DNA from: Bugula neritina
Taxonomy: Eukaryota > Bryozoa > Gymnolaemata > Cheilostomatida > Bugulidae
Direction: 5' to 3'
Assembly (NCBI GenBank): GCA_964035545.1
Contig: OZ037768.1
Span: 9,787,241-9,851,240, forward strand
DNA length: 64,000 nucleotides
Made by a program: the position numbers and the translations under genes. The notes under the pieces are model-generated. The model was given only the letters and a program-made list of their open reading frames with translations, had not been told where the DNA came from and did not search any database. Shown here in pieces: positions 24,401 to 38,100 of the stretch (position 1 is the stretch's first letter; each line of letters begins with the position of its first letter).

Positions 24401-26151
24401 TACTGTAGCTTTTGGTCCTTCAATTACTTTTGAATAAAATATGGAAGAAATACTAATGTTTATCAAGGTGTATATGGTTTCCAGCAGGGTTGGGGTCAAT
24501 TACATATGGATATAATTAATTACAATTACATGAGAATTTGTCAATTACAATTACAATTATAATTACAGTTGAAATAAATGTAATTTACAATTACATTGTA
24601 ATGTAATTAATTACAAATACTTTTGTTGTCACAAGAGACAAATAAAAATTATATAATCTCACTTCTGGGGTCCAACTACCCAGGGCAATTTTGACAACGG
24701 AAAACCTTCCTTGTTCTCACCAGTAACGAATAGGGTGATAAATACGACATTAAATTAATCTGAACTTTTTATTAAACAGTAGGCAAGGCAGGAAAAATAT
24801 GAATTTTATAAGATTTTAAAATTTGAAGTAATTGTTATGTAATTATAAAGTAATTGTGAAATTCAATTACATTAGCACTGTAATTAATTACAATTACATT
24901 TTTATACACCAACTACAAATTACATTCAATTACATGAAAAATATAATTAACTACAACCAATCAAAATTACCCCAACCCTGGTTCCCAAATTGTAATAATT
25001 GATCAATTAATGTTGATAATTATTTTGTAGCCTCAGGGGCCTTTTCTGAAGAAGAAGTGGAAGAGAAGCAGCAAGCACTGCGTGACATGTTGGATGAGCA
25101 GTTTGGCCAAAACATGATGGCTATGAAGGAATCTATGAGTAGAAGTCATGAAGAGAATCAGAATGCATTGAAGAAAGAGCTCGAGTTGGCAAGGGAACGG
25201 GTAATGGTCTCATATTTTACATGAATGTTAAAATTCACTTGCATTTTCCTAGCTTTAGTTTTTGTTTAGAAATCAAAATATTAAATGTCAGGAAAATATC
25301 AATCTGATTTTGTTTTCAGATTACCAACTGGGAAACTTGGGGTAAGAACGCACAGTTGCAATTTCAGCAACAGCTGCAGCAGCAGTTGGCAGCTCTAAAC
25401 CACCAGCTTGTTGAGAAACATAAAGCTGAGTTGGAGCAAGCTAGTGCTGCTGTCAACGGAATTGTTGCTCATGTAAGTATTGCTATATGGTGTTCCTTAC
25501 TCTGTTCATGGTTAGCGGTGCTTTCTTCACTAAACATAGGACTGCTGTGTACACCACATATCAGCATTTTGTTGTTTTGCCTATCAAAAGACGCGCTGTT
25601 GGCATATTATACTTTTAGTAAAATGTATCTTGTTACTAGGATACATCGGATGATGAAATTGAAAGGTTGAGGTCTCAACATGAAGAAGAAATGAAAGTTC
25701 TGGTAGATACTGCTGAGGAGGAAGCCAACAGTCTAAAAGATCGAATTGCTCAACTTGAAGACACATTGAAACAATCTGCACCTCCTACTGATGACGATAT
25801 TGACACAACGCAGGTTAGTGGTGACCCAAATATGTAATGTTTTAAACTAAGTAGCTGCTAGATGTAGTGTAAACTAAAGGTCTGTTAATATAAAGAATTT
25901 TTAGTTTGTTTAGTAAAATAGATGACAGTTGTGAGTCTTCATTTCATTGATCGGTGTAGTTGAGATGTATGTTTATGCATATTTAACTGCATGATGCGTT
26001 GTAGAGATCTCAGGAATTACTAAATCTCAAAGAAAGTCTTACTGAAGCCATGTCACAGTTGGAAGAGCTGAAGCGAATGTACCAGTCTTCTCAAGACCAA
26101 GTTACTGCCTCTTTGAAAAGAGAGCAGGATATGAGTGATGAAATAGCTCAG
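18484..26151 (+). CDS. AKAP9: AKAP9-like gene, exons 1-12 (N-terminal region)
   Basis: Exons: 18484-18546, 20873-20971, 21205-21252, 21991-22102, 22231-22388, 22616-22813, 23851-24015, 24147-24345, 25031-25200, 25320-25472, 25640-25813, 26005-26151. They encode residues 1-562. The first 60 residues are basic, then an acidic/Ser-rich linker (EGDEISDTTSEASYSV). A low-complexity insert (residues about 130-155, NGSVNGDTTPNKPHENGDG) interrupts the first coiled coil. Exon 6 is Gln- and Arg-rich and higher in GC than its neighbours. This region shows the clearest likeness to the AKAP9 N terminus. Intron 1 is 2.3 kb; intron 8 contains a hAT-like element. Confidence 0.87.
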
Positions 26152-29100
26152 GTATCGAGTGATGAGTAATTCCATACAGTTCATTTGACTATTTATGTTT
26201 GCTATGTTATCTGCTTGAATTCAAATTTCAGTTCTACATATTTCTCTGCTTTCTTTCTACATAGAGCATTGACTTGACTTACTACAGTTGATTGATTTTA
26301 ATACTTATTTCTATTGCAGTTGTCACAGAAGGTTAACGGCCTTCAGGATGAAAAAGAAGCATTTCAAAGTCAAGTCTCACGGTTATCCAGTTTTCAAGAT
26401 AGAATTGCATCAGAAAAAGACAGTCTTATATCTCAACTGAATTTGCTGAATTCCGAGTTAGATCAGCTTCAGGGAGCTAATAGTGAAATGTCTAGCGAAG
26501 TCGAATCTCTTAGAGAGAGATGTGCTCAGCTCGCCTCGACCAGTGAACAGCTCGAACACTCAAACAAAGAAGCCGAAGCGTTGAACAGTCAACACGTAGA
26601 GAAAATCCATTCTCTGGAAAATGAAAATACTGAAATCAAAGCTGATTTAGAGGCCTTAAAATCGCAATCTACCCAGCAACAGGACGCACAGAATGACGCC
26701 ACCGAACTAGTGAAACAGGAAAAAGATAGTCTGCAGTTAGAAGTTGATGAATTGAGATCACAGAATAACTCTTTGTTGGCACAGGTGGAGGATATTCAGT
26801 GTAAATCAAAGGAAATCGAGGACAGGCAGCTAAATGAGGCAGCGAAAGTTAAACAAGAAAGAGATAATCTGCAGTCAGAGTTAGATGGCTTAAAGTTACA
26901 GAATGAATCTCTACAGAAGCAATTTGAAGATGCCCAACACACTGCCAATGAAATGGAGGGAAAACAGCAAAATGATGTAGCACAGGTGAAACTTGAAAAT
27001 AAGAATCTGCAGTCAGAGTTTGACAGGCTACAATTGCTGAATGCATCTCTTTCAACACAAGTTGAGGATATTCAGTGTTCTGCTAGGGACACAGAAAGTG
27101 AGCTACAAGAGCAAATATCCCAGCTAACACATGCCAATAGTAGTTTGCAAACTGATTTATCCACACTAAAAGAGCAAGTAGCGTTTGAAAACGAAAAGTT
27201 ATCAACTAATGAAAATTTGGCTGAAGAATTAGATATTTTAAAACAAAATAATTCTGAGCTAATGAAGCAATTGGGTGAGGTCAGAGCAAACAATGACAGC
27301 CTAATTTCACAGACCTCTACTCTGGAAAATCTACAGACGCAGTTGGAGTCGGTGCAAGCTGCGTATGAACAGACTCTAAAAGACATTGACGACACTAAAA
27401 AAGAACAGACTAAATTGTCTGAAGCTTTTGATAGTAAATCAAAGGAATGCGAACAGGTCTCGGCTAAATATGAAGAAGCTTTTATGGCACTTGAGGATAA
27501 ATCGAAACAACTTGCATTGTCATCGGAAGAAGTAACTAACCTTACATCTGAATTAAAGGAGGTTAAACTTGCTTATGAGCAGGTGTCAAATCAGCATGAA
27601 GAAACTTCGAATGAGCTGAAAAACACATCTAAATTACTTGAGGAAAAAGCAAGTCAACTTGAGAAGGTGACAAATGATTTGACTAATGTTACTAGCGAGA
27701 TGGACCAAACTACTCGTGCTTATGAGCTGTTGTCTTCACAGCAAACTGACATATCTAATCATCTCCAGCAGACATCCAAACAGCTTGATGAAAAGTCCAG
27801 TGAGCTGGAAAATGCTTTAAAAGAACTCGAAAAAGTATCCGAAGACTTGCTGACTGCTAAAAATATCTCGCAACTCGCATCTGATCAATATCAAAGCAAA
27901 TGTGAAGAATTCACTGCAGTGTCTTCTGAACTTGAAAAGGTTTCCAAGGGAAACCAACTGTTGCAGGAGGAAAAGCTGCGTCAGCTGCAAGAGTTGGCTA
28001 GCAGTGACGCTGTGCGAGATGAACTGAACGCCCTCACTTCTGAAAATCAGAGTCTAAAAGAGCAGCTTGCAGAGCATGGTAAACTAGTCAAGAATTTTGA
28101 CCATTTAAAAGCAGATTTAGAAACAGCCAACGAGAATATTTCCAAAACCTCTGCTGCTCTCGAGTTAGCTAATGAAAAGCTGCTGGATCATGACAGGGTC
28201 ACTTCAAACCTTGAAAGTCTTACTGCCCAAACATCAGAACTAAAAGAGAGGCTGGATACTTCAAATAATTCTTTGGATGATGCTCAAAAACGTAACCAGT
28301 CTCTTGTAGATGAACTTTCGGAAGCAAAAGCAACTGCTCAGAATTATGAACAAGAGTGTAGTCAGCTGTCAGCTGCTCTCGAAGAGCTTAAATCTTCTAG
28401 TCAAACTGCTTTCGGTGATCTCAAGAATAATACGGAAATTACGATAAAAGACTTGCAAGATAGAATAACCAAGTTGCAGGATGAAAATGCGTCTCTTGCT
28501 CAAACTAGTCAATTAGAAACTGCTGAGTATGAGGAGAAGTTAGCTAAACACAGAGAAGAGATTGCTGATCACCTGCGGCAGCTTGAACAGACAAAAACAG
28601 AATTGGCAGAGACGAGGCAGCAATCTGCACTTAAGGCTGATGAGCTCACCCATTCCTTTGATGAAGAAGTCATGCTGCTCAACTTTCAAATCAAAGATCT
28701 ACAAGCTAAGTTAGAGGATGCCAAGTCTGCAGATCGTCAAAATTTCCAAGATGATGTAAGATTTTATGTAGTTGTATCAGTGTATTTTTTGTCTTTTATG
28801 CTTACTGTTTTTATTTATCATTTGCATTGACTTGTTTTGACTGTATATTTGGATTTATAGATTAACGTTGCCGTTCAACAAGCTCTGAGAGATCAGAAAG
28901 CTCAACTTTCTGTTGAATATGAAGATTTGATTGCCAAAGTCAAGGAGGAGAGTGGTAAAGATATTGAAATGGAGCGAAAACGAGTAGAGATTTCCTATGA
29001 ACAGAAGTAAGGCTTTGTTTGCACGCTTTGCTTTTGCTTAAAATTCTTGATTATTTTTAGTTTCTGTATCTGTTATTTCATGTAAATGTGAACTTTCTTT

Positions 29101-32100
29101 TTAATAATATTAATTTAAAAATCTTTACTGACAATGTAGATTTATAAAGCAAATGCAAGATATGAAGACTGAGTTTGAGAAGCAGAAGGATAAGGAGCTG
29201 AACGAGTTGCAGCAAGCTTTAACTAGAGACATGACTGGACAACTCCAAACTGCTTATAATACCATTCAGGTTTCTGTTCCAGTGATAACTACTAGTGCTT
29301 GTAGTATGAATAGTTGGTTGTTACTTATGATCACTCTACAGCTGAGGTTCTTATTTGTCGTACCTAGCTCCAGATCTGAGTACAATATCACTGCTTTGCA
29401 ATTTTGTCACCAATGGCTAATAGAATTCCATTTTTCTGACACTTTCATAGTGGGTTTTATAAAATTGAAATGTTAACTTGTTTAAAAAAAGCTTGTTTAA
29501 CGGAGGTGGTCATCTTTTACTTGGTGTTTGGAATGGAGTGTTTAGAATTAGTAAGACACGTCATTGTTTCCTTGATGAGTTACGCTGTACGCTATTATTA
29601 CTCGTGTGACTTAGGAGAAGGAAAGAATGCTGGCCACTTTGAATAAGGAGTTGTCCCAGGCTCAGGATGTGAATGAGAGACTGAGCGAAGAGACAATGGC
29701 GTTGGAAGAGTTACGGAGAGATAAGGAGAATATGCAGGCTCAACTAGACAAAGTGCAAGGAGAGCTGGAAGATTTCGACCGTGTCTCGTCGCCTACAGTT
29801 TTAGCTGATCAGGTATATAATCTATTTTCTCCTGGGGAACTAAGATTACAGATTTTAAAAACTGTGTGCAGAGTTACTCTCTCATTGCTATTGTAGAACA
29901 TTAACAAAGAGAAATGTTGGTGTTTTACAGATGTTCAGCAGTTGAATGCTTCTTGTTGTATTTGCACTATATTGTAATATAATAATAAAAGTTTATTTTT
30001 GTTTCTAAAGTATCCGTCCCTGTGATAACCCCTGTTAATAAGGGTTGTTTCTACTGTCACAGAATAGTAGTTCGCACTTAACTTGTAGAAGTTCAGTCAA
30101 GCTCAGTCCAATAAATACTTGCACTGTATTAGCTTGTTAGAATAGAATAGATTTTCTTATAGTATACTACTATGAAGGGACAAGGCTGTGTGGTATTGCA
30201 CAATAATGACCACCAGTATTCACTAGGTTAAGTGTACCAGATGTTGTGTCATATACATTGTGCTGTTCTTATACAAGTACTGTGTCATGTTGTGGTAGGA
30301 GAGACTACTGAGAGAGAACCCTACTATGACCGACCAGGTTGAGGACTCTGGCAAGTACCAGAGTCTAGTTGATGAGAATGAACAGCTGAGGGTTCACATT
30401 GAACAGTTCAGGGAGTCCGATGCTGGAAAACTCAAGATTGATAATGAACAGGTAGGCTAATTTCACCTGGAACTCTTGTAGCCAACTTAGGCACTTTGTT
30501 GGCATTGACACGTCTGTTTAACAAATACATAGACTGGTTATTGTTCAACATTTTCAAACATTTAAAACATTTTCCAAATGGAAACTCAAAATTAAAAAAA
30601 CTTTTTAAATGTTGCTATTTCTTTGAGTTGTCCAATCCTGTGTTATACAAGAATGGTATATTTTCAGTCACCCAGTCTAGGCTCTCCCACATTTAAAACA
30701 AACCAAAACTGGTTCCTTAACCTGTTTTTTTATCTGATTTAGTGTATACATTTCACTCAATGCCGCTAGTTTTTTATTGAAATACTCAACATCTTGTCCA
30801 CGCTGTCAGTTTATTGGAACTTGTTGTAGTTGAAACAGGAGAACCAGGCTCTGAGGGGACAACTCGATAGCTCGTTGATACCAGACAGAGGCTCGTCGTT
30901 TGAGACTGCGGAATCCAGTACTGAGGAGATTGACGCTCTCAAGGTATCTTCATATCCGCTAGTTTCTTGAAGCTTTAACCATGTGCTAAATGATTATCTG
31001 CTGTAAAATGTGTGTATAATTTGAAGTTGTTTGATAATAACACTGTCTTGTATTCTCTGTACAGTTTACAGTAATTTCTGGTCACTGTAATGTATCTTTT
31101 ATATAGAATGAGATCAACACTTTCAATTGTTTATGTTGCAGCAAGCCCTAATCAACTCCAATCAAACAGGGCAGGAGATTGCTGAAAGATATAAAGCTTT
31201 ACATTCCCAATACACACAAATGGAGGAGCACTACAAGCAAGCGCTTGTGGCTGGTGCTTCTGCAAACAACGAGATTCTATCTCAGGAAGTGAAAACCCTC
31301 TCTGAAAGTTGCAAAAATTATGAAGCCAGAATAGAAAAACTCCTGCAGGACATGGAGGTTTTGAGAGCAGAGAGAGACACTACTCAGAGGGAGTTAGAAT
31401 CTGCCAATGAGCAGTTGACAGCCACACCAGACACATTCCAGATGTCTCAGGACAATCCTGAGCCACAAGTTCCAACAGAGAGTAGTGATATGCTGCAGAC
31501 TAAGGTGTTGCAGCTGCAAGGCCTGCTTGATGTTAGCAACGCAGACATGCAGAGAGAGAAAGAAGCTCATTCTTCTACGCAGAATGAGCTGGAAACTCAA
31601 AGGAAAGAGCTGAGTTTACTGAGTCAGACTGTTGAAGATTTGCGTGAAAAACTTGTTGATGCTGAGCGAAGACTGCAACAGCCTGTTCACGAGGTAATTG
31701 TCCAATCACATTCCACACCTGTACATGCCAGAAGTAATCTTTCCAGGGACAGCGTTGAGCTGTATGAAACGTCGCAGCAACGACCCCAAGAGCTGTCGGA
31801 CGATGTGTCCAAGTTGAGAGAGGATATGAATAGCTTGCAGGAGCAGTATAACAAAGACACAACTGCTCTGAAGCACGATTTGGATGAAGAGCGTAAAAAT
31901 GTTGAGGAACTTAGGCAAGAGATGCGCAACTCTCTCAATTCATCCACTCAATCTGTAGACGCATCCTATTTAGCCAATTTGACGGACATTATTGCTAACT
32001 TACAAGCCACCAATGATAAACTGAATTCTGAGAAACAGGATCTGAACAAGCATCTGATGGAGCAAGAGAAGCTTTGCCAGAAACTTCATGAAAGAATTGG

Positions 32101-35100
32101 TGCCTCGGAAGCTCTCTCTAATGGTGTTCAAGAAAGCTACTCCAAGCAGCTAGCCGCTGCACAGGCACAGCGAGACAAGATCCTGCAACAGCTGGAGGAG
32201 GCTTGCAAGGTCAATGACCAGGTGACTCATCTCGTGACTGAACGTAATGCTCTGCAGCAGGAAAGATCTGATGTGAAAGAGAAGCTGCGTGAGCGAGACG
32301 ACTTAGAACTTGAGCTGCTGAAAATGAAAGCACAATTGGACAGCCTCACTCATTCCCATAATAAGATGTCAGAAAATTTAGCTGAAAAAGATCAAGCTGG
32401 GCTCGAGTTGAGTCGGCGCAATGCTATTCTGGAGTCTGCTGTCCAGCAGATGGAGATGAAATTGAAGCAAAGTGAAGAGGCTTTTGTAAGTGAACGTCAG
32501 CTTGCTCGAGAAAGAAAAGATGAAACCGCTCTTGCTTTGAAAACTAAATCGGAGGTTGAGAGAAAGTTTGGTGAGGAAAAGGCCTCATTACGCAGTAAGC
32601 TTACAGTTGAGCTGCAGCAGACCCGAGCCGCTTGTGAGAAGAACCATTTGCTCCAGATTCGACAGGAACGGTTGGATGCTGAAGAGAAATATACGCAGGC
32701 GATTGCTAAACTTCGACAAGATTTAGCTGAAGAGTCGAGGCGCAAGGTGGAGAGTCTTAAGACACAGCATACATCTCAACTAAGTCAGCTAGAGAGTCAG
32801 CATAAAAAGCAGGTGTGCTTTACTAGCTCAAGTTAGCAATATTTTCTATTGTTTTCTATCTACTTAATTCTTTGTACTGTTTGTTAGGCGTTTGTTAGAT
32901 TTTATTCACATATTTGAACTTTTAATGTTTTTGAGAAATTTTTCTATTGTTTGTGATACTGATAACATATTTGCCCCAATGTTTCTATATTATAGCTTAT
33001 TCATTAACTTGTTGCTATTTATTATAATTTAATTGAAAAATAAGATTGATTGATGTGTATTTTCTCAGACTATCCATGTACATGCAGTCATGGTGTTGGA
33101 TCTATAAATTAGTTGCCTAGATTTGTTGGTGTTTCATAAAGTTTGCAATTGCTTGGTGCTTACCTATTCTCTACCTGTCGCTATTTATACTTGGTTTACT
33201 CATTGCTATTTTGTCTGTTCAATCTCTGTCTATCACCTAACATAACTTGGTTGAAGCCTGGGTTTTATTTCGTAGTTATACCAAAACAATGATGATAGCC
33301 AGTATGCTTGGTTTTGTAGCTTGGGTTTTCACAATAAATGTAAATCGAACTGTTTTAACGAACTAAGATGATCCAGGCTACTTCAAGTTTTGTTTTCCTA
33401 ATTTATGCTGTTTTATTTTTCTTTTTAAAATTATGATAATAAAAATTTTGAAAACCTAATATTTTGAAGAATGTAGAAAACCCAGGATTCAATACAAGTT
33501 TTCAAAACTATTAATACTATACTTTCTTTATTGTTCTTCCAACCTTTATTCATTCTGCCCACTATCCTTGTATTTACTTGTTGCTTATAAGCAAAGTTTC
33601 TATTGATGAAGTTATTATAAGTAAGCGTTATGATCTTCAAGCATAGGCTCTGTCAGATATGCTTGCTCAGTTGCCACTCTAATTTGCTGAAATCTGTTTT
33701 CATAGCCATTGGTTTAGCAGCTATATAAATGTTAAATTCATGCCCATGCAGCATCACTTTAGACTTCCGAAAAAATGCAGTCTTTGAATCTTGGCATGTG
33801 ATTGATAGCTTAAATGCTCATGAGTTCATCTGTTTTTTAAAATCCAGCATTTTTATAAAAGTCAGTTTCTTGGATTGAAGTCTACCACATTGTCTCAGAT
33901 TTATAGATTGCTAGACACCCCAAGGTTTATCTTCCCCCAGTGCCAAAAAATCAATTGCTTGCAAGTGGTGAGGCTGCAGATAATTCACGTGTCGTTGTGG
34001 GAGCAGTCAGGTGTTTTGGTTCTCAAAACATACTAAGTTTTTAAAGCAATATGCTATGTTTCTTAAAGGCATCTCAGTTTCGACCGTCAGTGTGTCCTCA
34101 TGGTAGCAGACTTATCATGCCTGGATGAGCACTGAATGTAGTATATGCATGTAATTATTAGTGCTTTAAATTATAAATTGACTTAAAAGTCATTGAAACT
34201 CCTGTAATAAAATAACTCTAAATCTCCCATGTTTCGTGCCTTGAACCTAGTTTTCTGCTGATCCACAAGGTCTATAGTTTAGAGTTGTCTTGCTAAAAAG
34301 TTTTCCTTGGTGTGTACAAGCCTATTTTCAATATCCATAGTTAATAGATTTTGAATCGGGTTTTATTTTGTAAGTCATGAAATCGGATTCATGCAAGATG
34401 TTCTGTTAACCCATTTAATGCTAATTGTTAGCTTGCTGAGTTGAATGAGCTGACAGAAAAGAGAATTGAGGAGTTGAAGCAGCAGCTCAATCAGCAGCAA
34501 AGTCTTCATGCTGCCGACATCAAGCAAGAAGCCGAGAAAGTAAAAAATCAGGAAATTAAAGACCTGCAAGCTAAATTTGAAAAAGTAAATAAAATCAACA
34601 TAATATTTTAACATTTGTTAATCTTTCAGATTAAAATATTGTAGCTTGAAATTGATAAGTTTGAATTTGCTATGCATTGTGTCTCTATTCACAGGAGTGT
34701 GACAGTATACGGTCTGACATGGATGCTGCTCATCAAGCACAGTTTGATGATATGATGAAGATGCAAATGAAGCAAGTTGAGAAAGAAAAAATGGCTGCAC
34801 AGGTCTGTGTTTGCATTATAGTACTCTGTATGCCACTTGTGTCCGTGCCGAGTGTGTCCTTTTTGAAGTGTGGTGTAGTTTATTGTTTTCAAGTTTGGCT
34901 TTGCATTTATATGTGCAGGCTGCTATGGAAGAACATCTTGAAAGATTGAGAATGTCGATGGAGCAGAGCCATGCTGATGAAATAAAGCAGTTATCTGACA
35001 GAGCAAACATTGATAAGGCACACGCTCTTGAAACATTGCGGCACCAACTTGATGCTGAGCATGTGCTACAGGTTAGCACTCTTCGAGAGGAATTAGATGT

Positions 35101-38100
35101 AAAGTTGCACCAGGCCTTAGAAGACCATCAGATTATGGTGGACAGGATTCAAGGTAAGCTGGAGACATTTATGACACTCTCTCGCATAGTTGAAGGTTGC
35201 CATAATCTATGTACCACTAAGGGTTTCCATTGTTTCTCTGTATGACTATGTTGTTTTAGCTAGTACTTGCATATTTTCTCAACATGCTAATGCATTTTAG
35301 CTTGTTCTGGGCAGATTTTGCGTATTTTTGCACAAAATGTAACAAATTCATCATTTTGTTTGAGCTAGTTGTAGTGCATTTTGTGTATCAACCGTTATTG
35401 ATTCTATTTCTATTGTAGCCCAGCATAGCCTAGAAATATCAGAAGCTAAGTTTGACAGTTTAGATAAGCTTGTCAAAAATCATGAGATACAGCTGAAGGT
35501 ATTTGACCCGCAGTTTTACAATAGAATGTATTTTCTACACACTGTATTTCCTCGAACAATAATGCCCAATGACTGTCTGCTGATACACTGATCCTTGGGT
35601 TGCAGGCTGTTGAGGAGCGACACAAAGAAGAGTTGTCTGCCCTCACTGAGCAGTTCACTCAGGAAAAACAGTCTCTACTATCCGAACACTCGGAGCAGCT
35701 GAAGACAGCTCGAGCACAGCTGGTTATCAGCCGCTCTCTGGAACAGGACTACCAGCAGCTCAGGAGTGACTTGGACAGACTGAAGATGGAGAAAGACATC
35801 AACTCAAATATTATGAAGCAGCTAGAAGCTGAAAGGGATGCTTTATTACAACAAGCCGTGGGTATGTCTTTATAGTAGGAAAACATGAAGTTATCACTTT
35901 ACTACTGTATGAGGTTTATTACAATTATTTTTATTAAGATTGCATTTGCTTTGTTTTCATGAAAAGACAATTTCACACATATAATAAGTATTGAACTTGA
36001 ACTTGAATTATGCAGTCGTAGTAAACTACATAGAGCTACTGTTTGATATATTATGCCAAGTGGTTTTCATGTTACGGGACATGTTACGACATTCTTTGTG
36101 TCATATGATATATTATGGCATTTTTCATAATACAGAATCTCGAGAAAAAATAACCGCAGTTCACGACGAGGAAATGTCTGAATTACGGGAGTTCTTTGAA
36201 GAAAAGCTGCTAATAACTGAACAGTCGTATAATGAAGAGCTAACTATGCTGAGGGAACAGCATGAACTAGAATTATGTAAATACTGTTACTACATATTCT
36301 CCATTGTAAAATATATACACACGTGTGTACTCATCATATATACAGTACATTTGATAACTTGTCTACTACTACTAACGACTAAAACTTCAGCTGTAGACTG
36401 ATATTACATTTTTATCACTCTAAATAATCTATATTTCTTAAAAAATTTATAGATAATTTTCACAGCTGTAGACCAAGTTATTACTTTAGATAAACTATGT
36501 TTCCTAAAACCATTATTATATATGTATGCTTTTTCACAGTCTTTTAGTTATTTAACTTACTTATGACAGTGCAAGGCAACTCTCCCCGTGGAGCCTACAG
36601 TAAGCCTTACCACACTGGGGACTCCATGACTGAGTCCTTACAGGCCAAAGAAAGGGAGAAGAGCAGAGTCTACCATACAATGACCGTATTGAGTGACCTT
36701 GAAAGCAGTGAAGGGTCGGTTTCATTAATAAAAATATCTACACGTGTTTTTTAAATGCTGTTCTATGAGCCGTGCATAATCATTTCAAACTTTCTTGTAG
36801 CCCTTTTGAAGAGATAATGTTATATTTCTGTGTGGTAATTTTGCCGAAATAAGTTGAGTTTATATTTTGAAACGATAAATCTATACGTGTTGTAATGAAT
36901 GTTTTCATGATAATATTTACATCAGTAATACTAATTTAACTCGCTAATTAGGTTTAATAACAAGAACACCAGATCAAATAGTTTGTTTATATTTTGGTGG
37001 AATGCATTTTTCAAAGTTGAACTGTTGAACTTCCATTGTTCAAGTAACCATATTATTATCTATTAAATTATTGGTGTGTATATATCTAGTGTTAAATTTA
37101 ATTTTGGTATACATTTTTAACAAAACAAATGCATGACAAGTATATATCAATCAAATGTGATGCAAGCATTTATCTACAAAGTTGAGTCTTCAAGTGGGCA
37201 TGTAGTGTCAATTTTCTTTTATTGCAAAATTTTAATTATTTTGTATGTTACTTTTTCAAGATCTCCCCCAAGAATGTCTCTGGGTGATATGGAAGATTCC
37301 ATTGTCAAGGAAAAGTCTCAAAGAATCAGTGAGTTGGAATCAGAAATAGAAGATTTGACAGCCAAAGTTGTGAAGGCAGAGAATCATTTTGAACAGCAGA
37401 AGTCTCGGGCTGAAACGCTTTCAAAAGAAGTGAGTGGTCTTACGATTATCATAATATGTTATGAAGTATTCTAATTGAGATACTTAGGTAGCTTACGTTG
37501 ATATTCTTGCAGTCAATCATTTATAGTGTTTTAATGTTTGTGCAATTAGAAAGAAGCGTTGATATCCGAGCTGAACATAGCGAGGAATGAAATGTTGAAA
37601 CTAGCAGAACAGACAGACAAGAATGAGCAATCAGTGGCTGAGCTGAAAAACTTACACCAAAAGGAAGTACGTACCTTCATCCTTCTATCACAACTTATTC
37701 ATCGTTCAATAACTCGGGTACTACTATGTAAGAAACCATGGTTTTTATTAAAGTTGCTTTTCCTGGAAAAAACCCCTGATAATTTTTGAATGACTTGTTC
37801 CTATTGTGGCAAAGGAACAATTATAACCGAATGCCCTTCTTGACCTCACCAATGGCCTTTACTGGGATCTGAACTCATGACCAGTGTCATACTTGGCAAG
37901 CACTTTAATTACTAGACCGCTGCTGCTCCTCTTATGAAATAGGATATACGCTATTATGTTATTGTTTGTAGAAGGTATATATTATTTCTAGAGAATTTAT
38001 ATTATTCTGTGTAGATGGAAATGGAAAAAGCTTCGTTGATTCAACTGGCGAAAGAGATAGGAGAGAAACATTCCGAGGAGATAGCTAAATGCAAGTTTGA

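Noticed and set aside
31394-32745. Minus-strand frames opposite exon 19
   Set aside because: They are shadows of a coiled-coil coding exon; their Ser/Leu/Cys-rich composition comes from the complement of Glu/Gln/Lys codons.
33890-34010. Possible additional exon in intron 19 of the scaffold gene
   Set aside because: The acceptor-like TTTATAG is followed by Pro-rich sequence without coiled-coil character, and exons 19 and 20 join in phase without it.
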